From the NCBI GenBank assembly GCA_905171695.1, contig LR991653.1:1526150-1590149 (forward strand): DNA of 64,000 bases, in the 5' to 3' direction. Source of the stretch: Candidatus Methanoperedentaceae archaeon GB37 (GTDB lineage Archaea > Halobacteriota > Methanosarcinia > Methanosarcinales > EX4572-44). Shown piece after piece: positions 16,913 to 26,026 of the stretch (its first letter is position 1; each line of letters begins with the position of its first letter). The translations under genes and the position numbers were made by a program. Below the pieces are notes generated by a model. That model was not told the DNA's origin. It searched no databases and saw only the letters and a program-made list of their open reading frames with translations.

Positions 16913-17803
16913 ATGAAAGGTGAATGGAGAGACAAAATCATCTTTGGTGACTGCCAGAACATGTCGGAGTTGGAAGATAAGAGTGTCCATTTAGTCGTAA
17001 CTTCACCACCTTATTTTAATGCCCCTTTTGACTATCCTGACTTGTTTGATAGTTATGGCCAATTTATAGATCTGATACGAAATACAGCGAAAGAATTAAG
17101 GAGAGTTGTTGACGAAGGGAGGATTGCTGCTTTTGTTGTTGATGATACCCTGATAAAGGGAGAAAAGTATCCTGTTGTCGCAGATATAACAAAAATTTTC
17201 ATAGAAGAAGGCTTCAAATATAGAGAAAAGATAATTTGGGTAAAACCAGAGGGATATATTCGTATAAGCAGAAGAAGCGGGGTTTTGTTGCAGCACCCTT
17301 ATCCGATGTATTATTATCCCGATAATTTACAAGAATCTATCTTGATATTTCAAAATGGGGATTTCGATTATAAGAGAGTCTCAAAAGAAGTTAGAGAAGT
17401 GTCAAAGATAAACATAGAAGAGTTCCAAAGAGAAAAATGGTATTTGAGCGTGTGGCAGATCACGAATGTACTGCCAAACAATAATAGGCTAGAGAAGGGA
17501 ATAGCAGCGTTTCCCGATGAAATACCTTACCGACTGATAAAGTTATTCTCTTATAAGGATGAGATCGTTCTAGACCCATTTATGGGATCGGGAACAACGT
17601 TAAAGGTAGCTTTCGACTTGGGTAGAAGGTATGTCGGATACGAGATCGACTTAGAACTATTGGATGTTGTTAAAGAAAAATTGAAGTTGAATCAATCCAC
17701 ATTAACAGGTAGGAGACCTGATTTTGAAATAATAATCAGAGATGACATAAAGCATTTGAGAACAGAACTTCAAGAAAGAGTAAAGAGCAATCGCAAGAGA
17801 TGA
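16913..17803 (+). CDS. DNA methyltransferase (beta-class, N4-cytosine or N6-adenine)
   Basis: 296 residues. Catalytic motif IV is TSPPY (residues 30-34) and the S-adenosylmethionine motif is DPFMGSGTT (221-229); this order is the beta class. The serine form of motif IV (SPPY) favours N4-cytosine but does not exclude N6-adenine. Between them lies a putative target-recognition region. The next gene starts 4 bases later and looks like the cognate endonuclease, making a type II RM pair. Base composition is visibly more AT-rich than that of the flanking genes, consistent with acquisition. The pair sits between two copies of the glycohydrolase 3' end. Confidence 0.9.
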   Translation: MKGEWRDKIIFGDCQNMSELEDKSVHLVVTSPPYFNAPFDYPDLFDSYGQFIDLIRNTAKELRRVVDEGRIAAFVVDDTLIKGEKYPVVADITKIFIEEGFKYREKIIWVKPEGYIRISRRSGVLLQHPYPMYYYPDNLQESILIFQNGDFDYKRVSKEVREVSKINIEEFQREKWYLSVWQITNVLPNNNRLEKGIAAFPDEIPYRLIKLFSYKDEIVLDPFMGSGTTLKVAFDLGRRYVGYEIDLELLDVVKEKLKLNQSTLTGRRPDFEIIIRDDIKHLRTELQERVKSNRKR

Positions 17804-17807
17804 TGGA

Positions 17808-18866
17808 ATGGATATCTTTGCCAAGATCAATGGGCTAAAATATACACCGTTTTTATGTAGAAAACTCAACATTTTTGATTTTGATGAGCTTGATCGGGCA
17901 TTTTCAACAGATGCAACTTTTATTTTAGAAGTCAATAAAAACCAACTTGCAGTGAGCTGGTGGGTTTCTCCAAAGAGAACAAGATCGTACCCATACACAA
18001 GGGTTTACGATTCGCTCGACTTTTATGGAAAGAAGGTAACAATCATACCGATCGTAAAAGATGAGGGCAAAAGAGGCGATAGAGACTTTCTACAATGGGA
18101 TACAGTTTCTTTAATGAGTTTACTTGGTGTTTATGTGATAATATCCTATTATACTGATGCAAAAAGGAGTTCGAGATATAGACATAAAATCACTGATCAG
18201 AGATTCGATTTAGACCATATAAAAGGGGAGATTCAGAAGCTTCTATCATACCAGTCCGATGCATTGCACTGGAACATATCGCAGATAGACAATGTGGGTA
18301 AACTTGGGCAGAAGGCATTGAAATCTTATTTAGACATATCTGAAAGACTTGACGTTGAAATACATTCCTTTGAATCTGCTGAGAGAAGAATTAATCGACT
18401 TTTTGAGGGTAAAGAGATTTTTATGGGATTGTCGAGGGATCTGGCAGAAAAAGCTCAGAAAAGAGAGAGCATTACAGCTCAACCCAAAGAATATCTCACC
18501 GGAGAGAAGGCGATGCTCACCATCAAAAACTATCTCGGCGGATATTATTATTTCACTTGTGATGAGGTGGAAATACATGGAGAAAATCTCTACCTCATTG
18601 AAGGAAAACATACCAAAACAGATAATCTGCCTTCATTGGGTGATATAAAAGATGGACTATTGAAGATGATGCTATTCACGAACTTGGAAGATGTAAGAAT
18701 TGGTGACGTGAATTATAATCCTGTTCCTATTTTAAAGCTTACAACTGGTAGTAGATTTGATATAAGCTCCTTAAACGAATCGCGAAGCGAGATGCTCGGC
18801 ATTTTAAAGAAAGAAGCAGAGATAAATGGATTCAGAATAGTAATTAATCATGATTTTTTTATATAG
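17808..18866 (+). CDS. putative type II restriction endonuclease
   Basis: 352 residues, no close named relative recognised. A likely PD-(D/E)xK active site is seen as CDEVEIHGENLYLIEGKHT: Asp252, then Glu265-Gly-Lys267, with the usual 12-residue spacing. The stretch PIVKDEGKRGDRDFLQWDTV near 81-100 also has a conserved look. Direct coupling to a methyltransferase gene (4-base gap) and matching AT-rich composition support a restriction role. The recognition sequence cannot be deduced. The calling as endonuclease is inference from motif and context. Confidence 0.72.
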   Translation: MDIFAKINGLKYTPFLCRKLNIFDFDELDRAFSTDATFILEVNKNQLAVSWWVSPKRTRSYPYTRVYDSLDFYGKKVTIIPIVKDEGKRGDRDFLQWDTVSLMSLLGVYVIISYYTDAKRSSRYRHKITDQRFDLDHIKGEIQKLLSYQSDALHWNISQIDNVGKLGQKALKSYLDISERLDVEIHSFESAERRINRLFEGKEIFMGLSRDLAEKAQKRESITAQPKEYLTGEKAMLTIKNYLGGYYYFTCDEVEIHGENLYLIEGKHTKTDNLPSLGDIKDGLLKMMLFTNLEDVRIGDVNYNPVPILKLTTGSRFDISSLNESRSEMLGILKKEAEINGFRIVINHDFFI

Positions 18867-18942
18867 AATATAACAATTGGTTCATCTACTGCTTCTTGCC
18901 TGCACCGTTCTAAGCACCATGACAAGAAGACAGATCGTGATC

Positions 18943-19050
18943 AGCAGCACTCTTCTGCGCCACTGAATAAACGTCATACCCAGAAGATGGAGAGTAGGGC
19001 TTGAAGGTGCAGAGTATATCGAAGGCTTGGCACTGCAACTTTTGGAGGCT
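18943..19050 (+). pseudogene. damaged duplicate of the ADP-ribosylglycohydrolase 3' end
   Basis: Positions 18943-18963 are identical to 16645-16665. After that the copy jumps to sequence matching 16769-16850, nearly base for base (only a handful of mismatches over about 80 bases), so about 100 bases are deleted. The deletion end points fall in a short shared cgccac, suggesting slippage or recombination at that repeat. The copy has no reading frame of use. Together with the intact gene end at 16879 it brackets the RM genes as an imperfect direct repeat. The remaining interval to 19113 shows nothing recognisable. Confidence 0.8.
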
Positions 19051-19113
19051 AAAAGGAAGATTTCAAAAGATATTTGTAATATAATGTGATTACAAGTATG
19101 ATAATAATTACGT

Positions 19114-19311
19114 GTGGTTGGTATGGTCTCAAAGACTGTGACACAGGCAAGCATGCTGATGCCTGTCGCAATGGTGGTTGGTACGAGTATGGCGATAATT
19201 GCATACAGTCACTCTCAGGTTGCCCTTTCAGTTACAACCGTCATCTGTACTGTACTCCTCACGCTTCTCTTGATCAGGGTTGCGATCTCACATCCTGTGC
19301 GGCGGTTGTGA
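19114..19311 (+). CDS. possible small membrane protein
   Basis: 65 codons with two hydrophobic stretches, LMPVAMVVGTSMAIIAYS and TTVICTVLLTLLLIRVAIS, compatible with two membrane helices. There is no clear ribosome site and no family match that I recognise. It ends one base before the stop of the convergent coiled-coil gene. It could be a genuine short gene, or a leftover of a larger membrane-protein gene disturbed by the rearrangement just upstream. Low certainty. Confidence 0.3.
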   Translation: MVGMVSKTVTQASMLMPVAMVVGTSMAIIAYSHSQVALSVTTVICTVLLTLLLIRVAISHPVRRL

Positions 19312-19312
19312 C

Positions 19313-20527
19313 TTATACTCCGTAGAGTGTTTCCATGCTGTTCTTCACCCGGTCGATCTCCCGCTCGAGCTTGGTGAAGACGTTCTTATCGATCTTCTTT
19401 CCGCGTAGTTGCTCGATGAACATGAGCGATTTTATATGGTCTTCTGGTAACAGCTTCCAGGTTGGTTTCTCTACGTAGTAGTCGATTCCGTCGGCATAGC
19501 TCATCATCTGTATGCTCACCTTCTCGCTTATCCACTTGATCTCCACGTAGTAGTCTAGAATCTCCATCAGATTGTTCCGTCCAACCTTCTCCATCAGAAA
19601 CTCTATCCAGTTGAGGAGTATTATAGCGCTCTCTGGTCGGTTATCGATTCTGGTTAATCGATAACTGCTCTTCTTGGATCTCTTCTCTCCGACTGGCTCG
19701 TCCCGTTCTGCAGAAGAGTCTTCACACTCTCCATACTCTCCATCCTCACACTCTTCTTTCAGAGCAGCTTCTCCAGCGACCTCTCTCTTTATCTCTTCTT
19801 TCACTCTCTCAATCTGCTCTCTCATCATGTCTCTCATCTCTTCGTGGAACTTTTCCATCTCAGATGCGACCCGCTCTCCCATTCCCTCCTGAAGCGCTCT
19901 CTCATGTGCCTCTATGGTGGTCTGTATGCCTGATAATTCGGATTGCAACGTGTTCAAGGTATTTGAAAGATCCTTGACTTGGTTCTCTATATAATCCATC
20001 CGTTCAATATTCATCCCACCTCCTTCACCATCGCCCACAAACGGGTTCACCGTGTTCGAGACGACCTCGTAGAGTGATAATAGTTCGAGTACGTTTTCAT
20101 CCATCTTGTCAAGTCGGTCTTTGAACGTGTCAACCGTCTGTTTGGCTGAGGAGACTCCGAGATCCATTCGTGTTACACGTTCATCCAGCTCTCTCAAACT
20201 ATTCTGGATCTCTTCAAGGGTCTTTAATCTCTCTCCCAGCTCCTCTTCAACTCGTCCGATGATCTTCTCTTCAAGCGCTTCAAGCTTTGATTGGAGGCTG
20301 CCGCCAGCCTTCCTGTACTCTCCCTTCTCGCCCTCTCTGCCTTCCTCTCCCCCCTCCCCGATCTCCAACTCTTCAAGTTCGTCGGATTGCCCTGGATCAA
20401 GATCTGTATCCTCGACGTATGCGCGTCTCTTCTCGGTTGACCCTTTGATTCTCTCAAGTTTTGAGATCAGGGCGTCATCAGATCCTCTGATCTTCAACTT
20501 CTCCATCAACTTATTTAACATCTTCAC
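19313..20527 (-). CDS. archaellum/taxis-associated FlaC/FlaD/FlaE (ArlCDE)-like coiled-coil protein
   Basis: 404 residues. The middle (about 75-240) is coiled coil with LLSLYEVVSNTVNPFVGD at 149-166, the FlaC/FlaD signature. The C-terminal domain (about 300-404) starts near ESAIILLNWIEFLMEKVG and includes YVEKPTWKLLPEDH and LMFIEQLRGKKID, the FlaE-like domain. Between them is an acidic, Ser/Lys-rich linker. In archaea these proteins link the archaellum motor to chemotaxis proteins. No archaellin, FlaH, FlaI or FlaJ gene is present in the window, so this one stands alone. A separate coiled-coil role cannot be excluded. Confidence 0.78.
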   Translation of the reverse strand: MKMLNKLMEKLKIRGSDDALISKLERIKGSTEKRRAYVEDTDLDPGQSDELEELEIGEGGEEGREGEKGEYRKAGGSLQSKLEALEEKIIGRVEEELGERLKTLEEIQNSLRELDERVTRMDLGVSSAKQTVDTFKDRLDKMDENVLELLSLYEVVSNTVNPFVGDGEGGGMNIERMDYIENQVKDLSNTLNTLQSELSGIQTTIEAHERALQEGMGERVASEMEKFHEEMRDMMREQIERVKEEIKREVAGEAALKEECEDGEYGECEDSSAERDEPVGEKRSKKSSYRLTRIDNRPESAIILLNWIEFLMEKVGRNNLMEILDYYVEIKWISEKVSIQMMSYADGIDYYVEKPTWKLLPEDHIKSLMFIEQLRGKKIDKNVFTKLEREIDRVKNSMETLYGV

Positions 20528-20588
20528 CGTTTTATATGTTAATTAGTATTGATTTATAGTTATAACAAATCATTAATAAAGTTATCTT

Positions 20589-22997
20589 TCAGGCATTCGT
20601 ATCTCTTCTTACCTTTCGTTCCTGTAGCCTGCGAAGTATTATCTCTCCAAGGAATATTATTATTGCTGCTAATATAAACGGCATCTTCTGGCTTCTTGGT
20701 TCGTTCACGATTCGCACCGAGTTCGTTTTGATCTCTCCGAATAGCAGTGTCTTCGCTTCTTCGTACGGATGGACTGTGCCGTTCTCTTCTTCTATCGCAG
20801 TCTTTACATCGGTGTTGAATCCGATCTTTCGGTATTCGAGTGGATAGTTTGCCGCAAGCTCGTATCCATCGATCGTGTGAAACCCCGCGCTCTCTGGTTC
20901 CACTGTGGCTCTGTACTCATCACCCTCTCTTGAAAAGCTAAGGGGCTTGCCATCGAAGGTTGCTTCTGGGATCTCTCTCGTCTTGATCGTTATCTTCTCT
21001 GGTCTTCCGAGCCATAGATCTGGTGCTGTGATCGTCTCGCCTCCCGGGCGAGGGTCGCCTATTAGCCAGTTGAGAGTGGATGATATGAGCTTTGAGTTCG
21101 GCGCGGTGTATAGTATGCCTGCCCATCTCTTGCCGTTGTCGGTTGTGAGGGCAGCGGCGCGTCCAAGCCCGAGGCTCCACACGCTGAGGACGGGTTTTCC
21201 TGTTGCAGTTGCAACGAGTCTTCGGGCGCCGAGCTTGGTTGTAACATCGTTGTAGCCTGTGATGTCGCCTGAGATGTTCTGATACCGGGTTATGAAGTGC
21301 TCGCCGTCTGTTACTGTGAGCCCGAACTGGTGCAGCACCTCTTCTTCTCCTTTCTCTTCTTCTGGCGCTTCAGGTAGTGGTTCGAACTGGATGTTGATTC
21401 CGGAGGTCCCGATGTACTGGTAATCTGCACCTACACTCTCTGCTATCTTTTCCATCGCTGTGAACGCTCTTGTGCTCTCAGGCCCGACTCCGACCTGTCT
21501 GAAGTAGAGCGTTATCCCAGCGTCCACGAGTTCTCTTGCTGCTGTCTCGATCGCATCTTCGGTTCCTTCTCTGATGTTTCCATCGGATAGCACAATCACT
21601 GTTTTAACGCCTGATGCTCCTTTCAGCATCTCTCCTGCTTCTCTGAGCCCTTTGTCCATGTTTGTCGCTTCACTACCACTCTCAGGGCCTATCATCGAGA
21701 TCTTCTGATTGAGGATCTGCTTGTTCTCCGCTGTTGCGCTGAGAAAATCGATCTTCTCTGCGCTCGATCCGAATGCCACCACTCCGATCTTGGTGCTTGC
21801 TGCGATGTTTCTGTTGTTGACGATGCTCTGTGCAAGTGCATCGATCTGCCCGATGAACTTGGTCTCATCGTACATGATCGCATCTGTACTGCCTGATGCA
21901 TCGATCACGATTACGATGTTGCGTCCGCCTCCGTACTTTGAGGGTTTTGAGAGTACCGGGAGTATCTCCTCGAACTCGGTATTGTTGTACATCCCCCGGT
22001 CAAAGGCGTTCTCTCCTCCGACAACTAGGAGTCCGCCGCCGCCTGTGACGTACTCTCGCAGCTTATCTACGTGGGGCTCGATCGCCTCTGCGTCCCTGTT
22101 CTCGATTACGACCGCTCGGTACTCATCGAGGAAGGCACCTCCAAGTCCACTCGTATCTACATCGTAGAGTTCGCTCAAAACGTCTTCAAGTGGCGAATCG
22201 TCTCCCTCGTAGAGTATCCTCGGCTTTGGCGCTGCAAAGACCGATTTGTAGAATACGTTGTTCAGTTTGAACCTGTCCTCGCCATGCGGTGTGATCGTTG
22301 CAGTGATTCTGTGACTCCCCTCGCTCTGGGGTGTGTAGGTAAATGGTATCACCCTTCGCTTTTCACTCTGCGTGATCGTTTCATCATAGAGGGTTCTGCC
22401 ATCTGCTTCAACGTGCAGGGTGTAGGTCGTCTCGTCGCCGACGTGTCGGACTATTGCGTGGTACGTGTTCTCGTTTCCAGCGACTATATTCTTAGCCCCT
22501 ACAATCTCGATTCCAGTATCGGTGTGGATCGGGGTCTGTTCGACAGCATAGATGTATGCGCCCTCGCTTCGTGCAAGCGCTATGGCATCTCTTATCTCCA
22601 CGCCGTAGTTGTTGTTCAGATCGCTCACCAGTACGATATGCTTGCCCGCGCCACTGCTCTTCAAGATCTCATCTCCGAGCGCGGTTCGCACCCCACTTAT
22701 CTCCCGATACTGAGACGGGGTTCGAACCTTCAGGTACTCATAGAGGCTCTCTCCCTCGCTTGGATCGTATAGGTCGCAGCTCACCGTCTTGTCAGCGATA
22801 ACGGTCACCTGTGGCGCATCATCCCGTATCGTGTGGCTCGTGATGGTGAAGGGACCTGCCAGTGCAGCAAGAAGGAGGCTGATTGCAAGTAATCGGGTCA
22901 GGATGAGCCCCCTCTGGAACCTGCGCCGCATGAGGTAGAATCCTGCAAGCAGAACCGGGCTTATAAGTAAGAGGAGGAGTGGCTCTTCAAAGTTCAC
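20589..22997 (-). CDS. membrane-anchored von Willebrand A / GATase-like domain protein
   Basis: 802 residues. Two N-terminal membrane helices (LLLLLISPVLLAGFYLM and TRLLAISLLLAALAGP) are followed by a domain with YVTGGGGLLVVGGENAF (class I glutamine-amidotransferase-like fold near 320) and a full VWA domain near 360-540: MIDAS DASGS, then VIVLSDGNIREGT. A C-terminal helix (MPFILAAIIIFLGEIIL) precedes a basic tail. The architecture matches large archaeal/bacterial BatA-associated VWA proteins. It overlaps the next upstream gene by 4 bases and is the last gene of a leftward DUF58-BatA-VWA operon. Likely role: metal-dependent protein interaction at the cell membrane. Confidence 0.88.
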   Translation of the reverse strand: MNFEEPLLLLLISPVLLAGFYLMRRRFQRGLILTRLLAISLLLAALAGPFTITSHTIRDDAPQVTVIADKTVSCDLYDPSEGESLYEYLKVRTPSQYREISGVRTALGDEILKSSGAGKHIVLVSDLNNNYGVEIRDAIALARSEGAYIYAVEQTPIHTDTGIEIVGAKNIVAGNENTYHAIVRHVGDETTYTLHVEADGRTLYDETITQSEKRRVIPFTYTPQSEGSHRITATITPHGEDRFKLNNVFYKSVFAAPKPRILYEGDDSPLEDVLSELYDVDTSGLGGAFLDEYRAVVIENRDAEAIEPHVDKLREYVTGGGGLLVVGGENAFDRGMYNNTEFEEILPVLSKPSKYGGGRNIVIVIDASGSTDAIMYDETKFIGQIDALAQSIVNNRNIAASTKIGVVAFGSSAEKIDFLSATAENKQILNQKISMIGPESGSEATNMDKGLREAGEMLKGASGVKTVIVLSDGNIREGTEDAIETAARELVDAGITLYFRQVGVGPESTRAFTAMEKIAESVGADYQYIGTSGINIQFEPLPEAPEEEKGEEEVLHQFGLTVTDGEHFITRYQNISGDITGYNDVTTKLGARRLVATATGKPVLSVWSLGLGRAAALTTDNGKRWAGILYTAPNSKLISSTLNWLIGDPRPGGETITAPDLWLGRPEKITIKTREIPEATFDGKPLSFSREGDEYRATVEPESAGFHTIDGYELAANYPLEYRKIGFNTDVKTAIEEENGTVHPYEEAKTLLFGEIKTNSVRIVNEPRSQKMPFILAAIIIFLGEIILRRLQERKVRRDTNA

Positions 22998-24841
22998 CGA
23001 AGCTCACCCCTCCAGTGAAGATAGTATAATTCAAGCAGGATGAAGAGTATTCCTACAATGATGAAGTACCTATCAAGATCCCGCCGAACCTCTGTTACCG
23101 AGGGCGCGTAGCTGACCTGAGTCTCCTCGATCGTCATATTGATGCTGCGCGTAATGTCAGACTCGTCTCTTGAGAGAAGGTTGACCGCGATCTCTCCAGC
23201 AGGCGTCTCGTAGACCCCTACCTCGTCGAAGAGCACGGTCTTGGCTCTAACCTCGCTTGTCGGAGTCTTCAGAGTGACTGGCTGAGGATACTCTCGAACT
23301 CTTCCTGCTCTGAGATTGAACTCGTTGATATCGATGCTCCCCGCGCTCCACTCTACGAGATTCTTCCAGAAGAGTGGGTAGGTGGGTGTTGCATGAAAAC
23401 TGTTCCACACGCCAGGATTCAATGGATCATAGATATCCCCACTCGGTTCTGCAAAGCCGATGTAGATCACACGTCCGCGCCCGATCCTCCAGTGAGCAAG
23501 CATGACCGATCCGTCACCAGCCTTCGCCAAGACCACTGCACCAGGCTTTGCACTCGCAACAAGATGCCTGGTTATCTCGATCTCGGGATCAATATTCTCT
23601 GAGAGAGTGTTTGACGTTAGAACGTTAAGCGTGGTGCGATTTGCAACACCTTTGATCGTGACAGGCAGAAGATCGCTATTTGAAAGACCCTCTGATGCCA
23701 GTACAACAAGAACGCCGCCAGACCTGAGATAATCACCAAAACCGTCAAGTGAACCTGGCTCTGGCTTGCTCAGAACTGTTATTGCATACCCCTCCAAGCT
23801 TCCAGCAAAACCGACCGGGAGCTGATCAGTCGTGACAAGAGGCTCAAGGAGTCGCAGAGCCACAAGCGAAGGCGGCGAGCCATTCGATAGATGAAGCACC
23901 CTCTTCTCAAGACTCTCTGGAATCACTATATGAACCGTATTATCGACGATGAGAGAGTCCTCCTCTATGATACTCACATCTGTCCGACCCCGTGGCAGAT
24001 CCCTGATCAAAAAAGGTTCAGACAAGCCAGCGCCGATCACACGGGTCTCCTCCAGAAGCACGCTACCTCCGGCAGTCACACGAAGCGTTACTCTCTCACT
24101 ACGAGGGTTGTAGTTATGAACGAGGAGATTGTAATCGGAGCCTTCGAACCAGCCATCAACAATCCCAATATTCTCAGTCCCACCAGTGACGGGTACAAGC
24201 TCCACATCAAGCCCGCTTCCCCTCGCAATACCTGCCGCAACAAGAGGATCATCCCCGATAAAATACGAAAAATCAGATATCACAACGATCCGCCCGCCCT
24301 CGCCAAGATACCTCATCCCAAGGAGGATGGCGCGTGAGAGATCAGCCTCGCCAGCCCTGGGTGAGAGATCCAAGAGAGCACGAGACGCACTCTCCCTCGG
24401 AGATTCACGGAGCACCACCACAGGAATATTCTCGGCAAGAATAATCGTGTTCTTCTTCGACAGAAACCTCTCTGCTTCTTCTTTTGCAGAATCAAACCGT
24501 CCATCAGCCTGCATACTCGCAGAAGCATCTAGAACTATCACAGTATGCCCACCACCAACCTCCTCATCCCCCAAGACAAAAGGTTCTCCAACCGCAAGCG
24601 CAAGCAACAACAAGACCAGCAACTGAATCAAAAACAGAGGATCCTTAACAAAACGCCTGATAGTTGAAAATCTCTTCTTCTCATCCCTAAAATCAAACAA
24701 AAACATTATGGAAGAAATCCTGAGCAGAAGAGGCTTGGGCCGCAAGAGATAAAGTATCACCAATGGAACAAGACTGAAGAGCGCCAAAAGCCCCATAGTA
24801 TTCGCAAAACCAAGCGGAAATCCAGCAACCATAAAACCCAC
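22994..24841 (-). CDS. BatA-like membrane protein with VWA domain
   Basis: 615 residues. The N-terminus has the aerotolerance-regulator (BatA) membrane pair, GLLALFSLVPLVILYLLRPKP and FLIQLLVLLLLALAVGEPF, followed by a VWA domain starting HTVIVLDASASM with the MIDAS DASAS. Later come a beta-rich region and a GATase-like DYLRSGGVLVVLASEG near 365. A final hydrophobic helix (YFIIVGILFILLELYYL) anchors the C-terminus. Related operons with a MoxR ATPase act in protein maturation or stress tolerance. Here the gene starts 4 bases after the DUF58 gene, in the same transcript. Substrate unknown. Confidence 0.88.
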   Translation of the reverse strand: MGFMVAGFPLGFANTMGLLALFSLVPLVILYLLRPKPLLLRISSIMFLFDFRDEKKRFSTIRRFVKDPLFLIQLLVLLLLALAVGEPFVLGDEEVGGGHTVIVLDASASMQADGRFDSAKEEAERFLSKKNTIILAENIPVVVLRESPRESASRALLDLSPRAGEADLSRAILLGMRYLGEGGRIVVISDFSYFIGDDPLVAAGIARGSGLDVELVPVTGGTENIGIVDGWFEGSDYNLLVHNYNPRSERVTLRVTAGGSVLLEETRVIGAGLSEPFLIRDLPRGRTDVSIIEEDSLIVDNTVHIVIPESLEKRVLHLSNGSPPSLVALRLLEPLVTTDQLPVGFAGSLEGYAITVLSKPEPGSLDGFGDYLRSGGVLVVLASEGLSNSDLLPVTIKGVANRTTLNVLTSNTLSENIDPEIEITRHLVASAKPGAVVLAKAGDGSVMLAHWRIGRGRVIYIGFAEPSGDIYDPLNPGVWNSFHATPTYPLFWKNLVEWSAGSIDINEFNLRAGRVREYPQPVTLKTPTSEVRAKTVLFDEVGVYETPAGEIAVNLLSRDESDITRSINMTIEETQVSYAPSVTEVRRDLDRYFIIVGILFILLELYYLHWRGELR

Positions 24842-24845
24842 TACC

Positions 24846-25697
24846 TCACACTCTCATAATCTCAAAAAACGAGTCAAAAATAGGCTTATCAGTAGGAAAC
24901 ATATGATAACTCGCACCAATTTCATCACAAACACCCCGAATCCTATTATTATGAGACTCAAGCCGTGCCCTGTACTCTCTTGCAAAGCGCGGACTCACAT
25001 CAACCTCAACACTACCACCACTCTCAAGATCAACAAACCTCACATCACCACGAACCCCAAAACCAAGCTCGAACGGATCCAAGACCTGCAACACCAAGAG
25101 CTCATTACGCGCAAACCGATAGATACCAGAGAGAAGACTCTCAGAATCGAAGAGAAAATCAGAGATCAAGACAACAAGAGACCTCGAACGAATAAAACCC
25201 TGATACTGCGCCATACACCTATCAAAGGAAGTGACACCCGAAGGCTTCACACCCTCAAGCATCCGAATAACACTCGAAAGATGATGCATCCCACGCCTCG
25301 GACGAGCCACATCAACATCCTCTGAAAAACACGAAACCGAAAACCGCTCATTCTGCCTCCCAACAAGATACGCAACACCAAGAGCAAGCCGTGCAGCATA
25401 ATCAAACTTAGGCGGAGACCCAAAACCCATACTACCACTAACATCCAGCAAAACATGAAGGGTGAGACTCTTCTCCTCCTCAAACTGCTTCACAAAGAGA
25501 CGCTCAGTACGAGCATACACCCTCCAATCAATACTCCTGAAATCATCACCCGGCACATACTCCCTGTGACCCACAGCAACCAACCCACGCCCCAAGAGAA
25601 GAGACTTCCGAGACCCAGCATACGCAGTAGAGACACGCTTGCGCACCATGAGCTCAAAACGATCCAACTCACTGAAAAAATCAGGATCGACCAACAT
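24846..25697 (-). CDS. DUF58 domain protein (MoxR-associated type)
   Basis: 283 residues, no membrane segment. Family signature GDDFRSIDWRVYARTERLFVKQ near residue 50-72, then a VWA-like core LHVLLDVSGSMGFG with a MIDAS DVSGS and VVLISDFLFDSESLL. DUF58 proteins usually work with a MoxR AAA+ ATPase and BatA/BatB membrane proteins. This gene leads the leftward operon, but no moxR gene lies upstream in the window; the ATPase may be elsewhere or absent. Family call secure, cellular role inferred. Confidence 0.9.
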   Translation of the reverse strand: MLVDPDFFSELDRFELMVRKRVSTAYAGSRKSLLLGRGLVAVGHREYVPGDDFRSIDWRVYARTERLFVKQFEEEKSLTLHVLLDVSGSMGFGSPPKFDYAARLALGVAYLVGRQNERFSVSCFSEDVDVARPRRGMHHLSSVIRMLEGVKPSGVTSFDRCMAQYQGFIRSRSLVVLISDFLFDSESLLSGIYRFARNELLVLQVLDPFELGFGVRGDVRFVDLESGGSVEVDVSPRFAREYRARLESHNNRIRGVCDEIGASYHMFPTDKPIFDSFFEIMRV

Positions 25698-26026
25698 GAT
25701 AACACCACCATTACTATTCCTACACCACTATTATTCTTTTTTCTCACCTGCCGCATTTCATTAAGGTGGTAGAAAGCATCATGCTCCATCCTTTTAAGAC
25801 CATCTTCTGAAGAGCCGTTTAAATCGACATTTTTAAAAGTCTTGGATTTCGGACAGAAACTGAAACACGCTCCACTTCGCTCACCACTTCATAACATGCA
25901 CCACAACAGCAACAGACAGGAAGACTCCACCCGGCACTCCCAATTACCGATTACCTGTACAATAAAAGGAGGGAGGGCTTGAGCGCAGAAGACCCCCTCT
26001 CCTTTACTCACCCCACCTCTCAGGTT
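25698..26026. other. 329-base gap between two leftward operons
   Basis: No gene. It should hold the promoter of the DUF58 operon: on the minus strand there are AT-rich stretches such as tttaaa near 25820 and aaaatgtcg near 25832 that could serve as TATA elements. At its right end is the hairpin listed separately. No repeat or RNA gene is seen. Confidence 0.4.
25964..26005 (-). terminator. hairpin plus T-run downstream of the DUF2240 gene
   Basis: aaaggagggaggg near 25965-25977 pairs with ccccctctccttt near 25993-26005 (seven perfect pairs, then mostly paired). Read on the minus strand, the hairpin is followed by ttttatt. It lies about 20 bases past the stop of the DUF2240 gene, a good position for a terminator. 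Confidence 0.5.
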
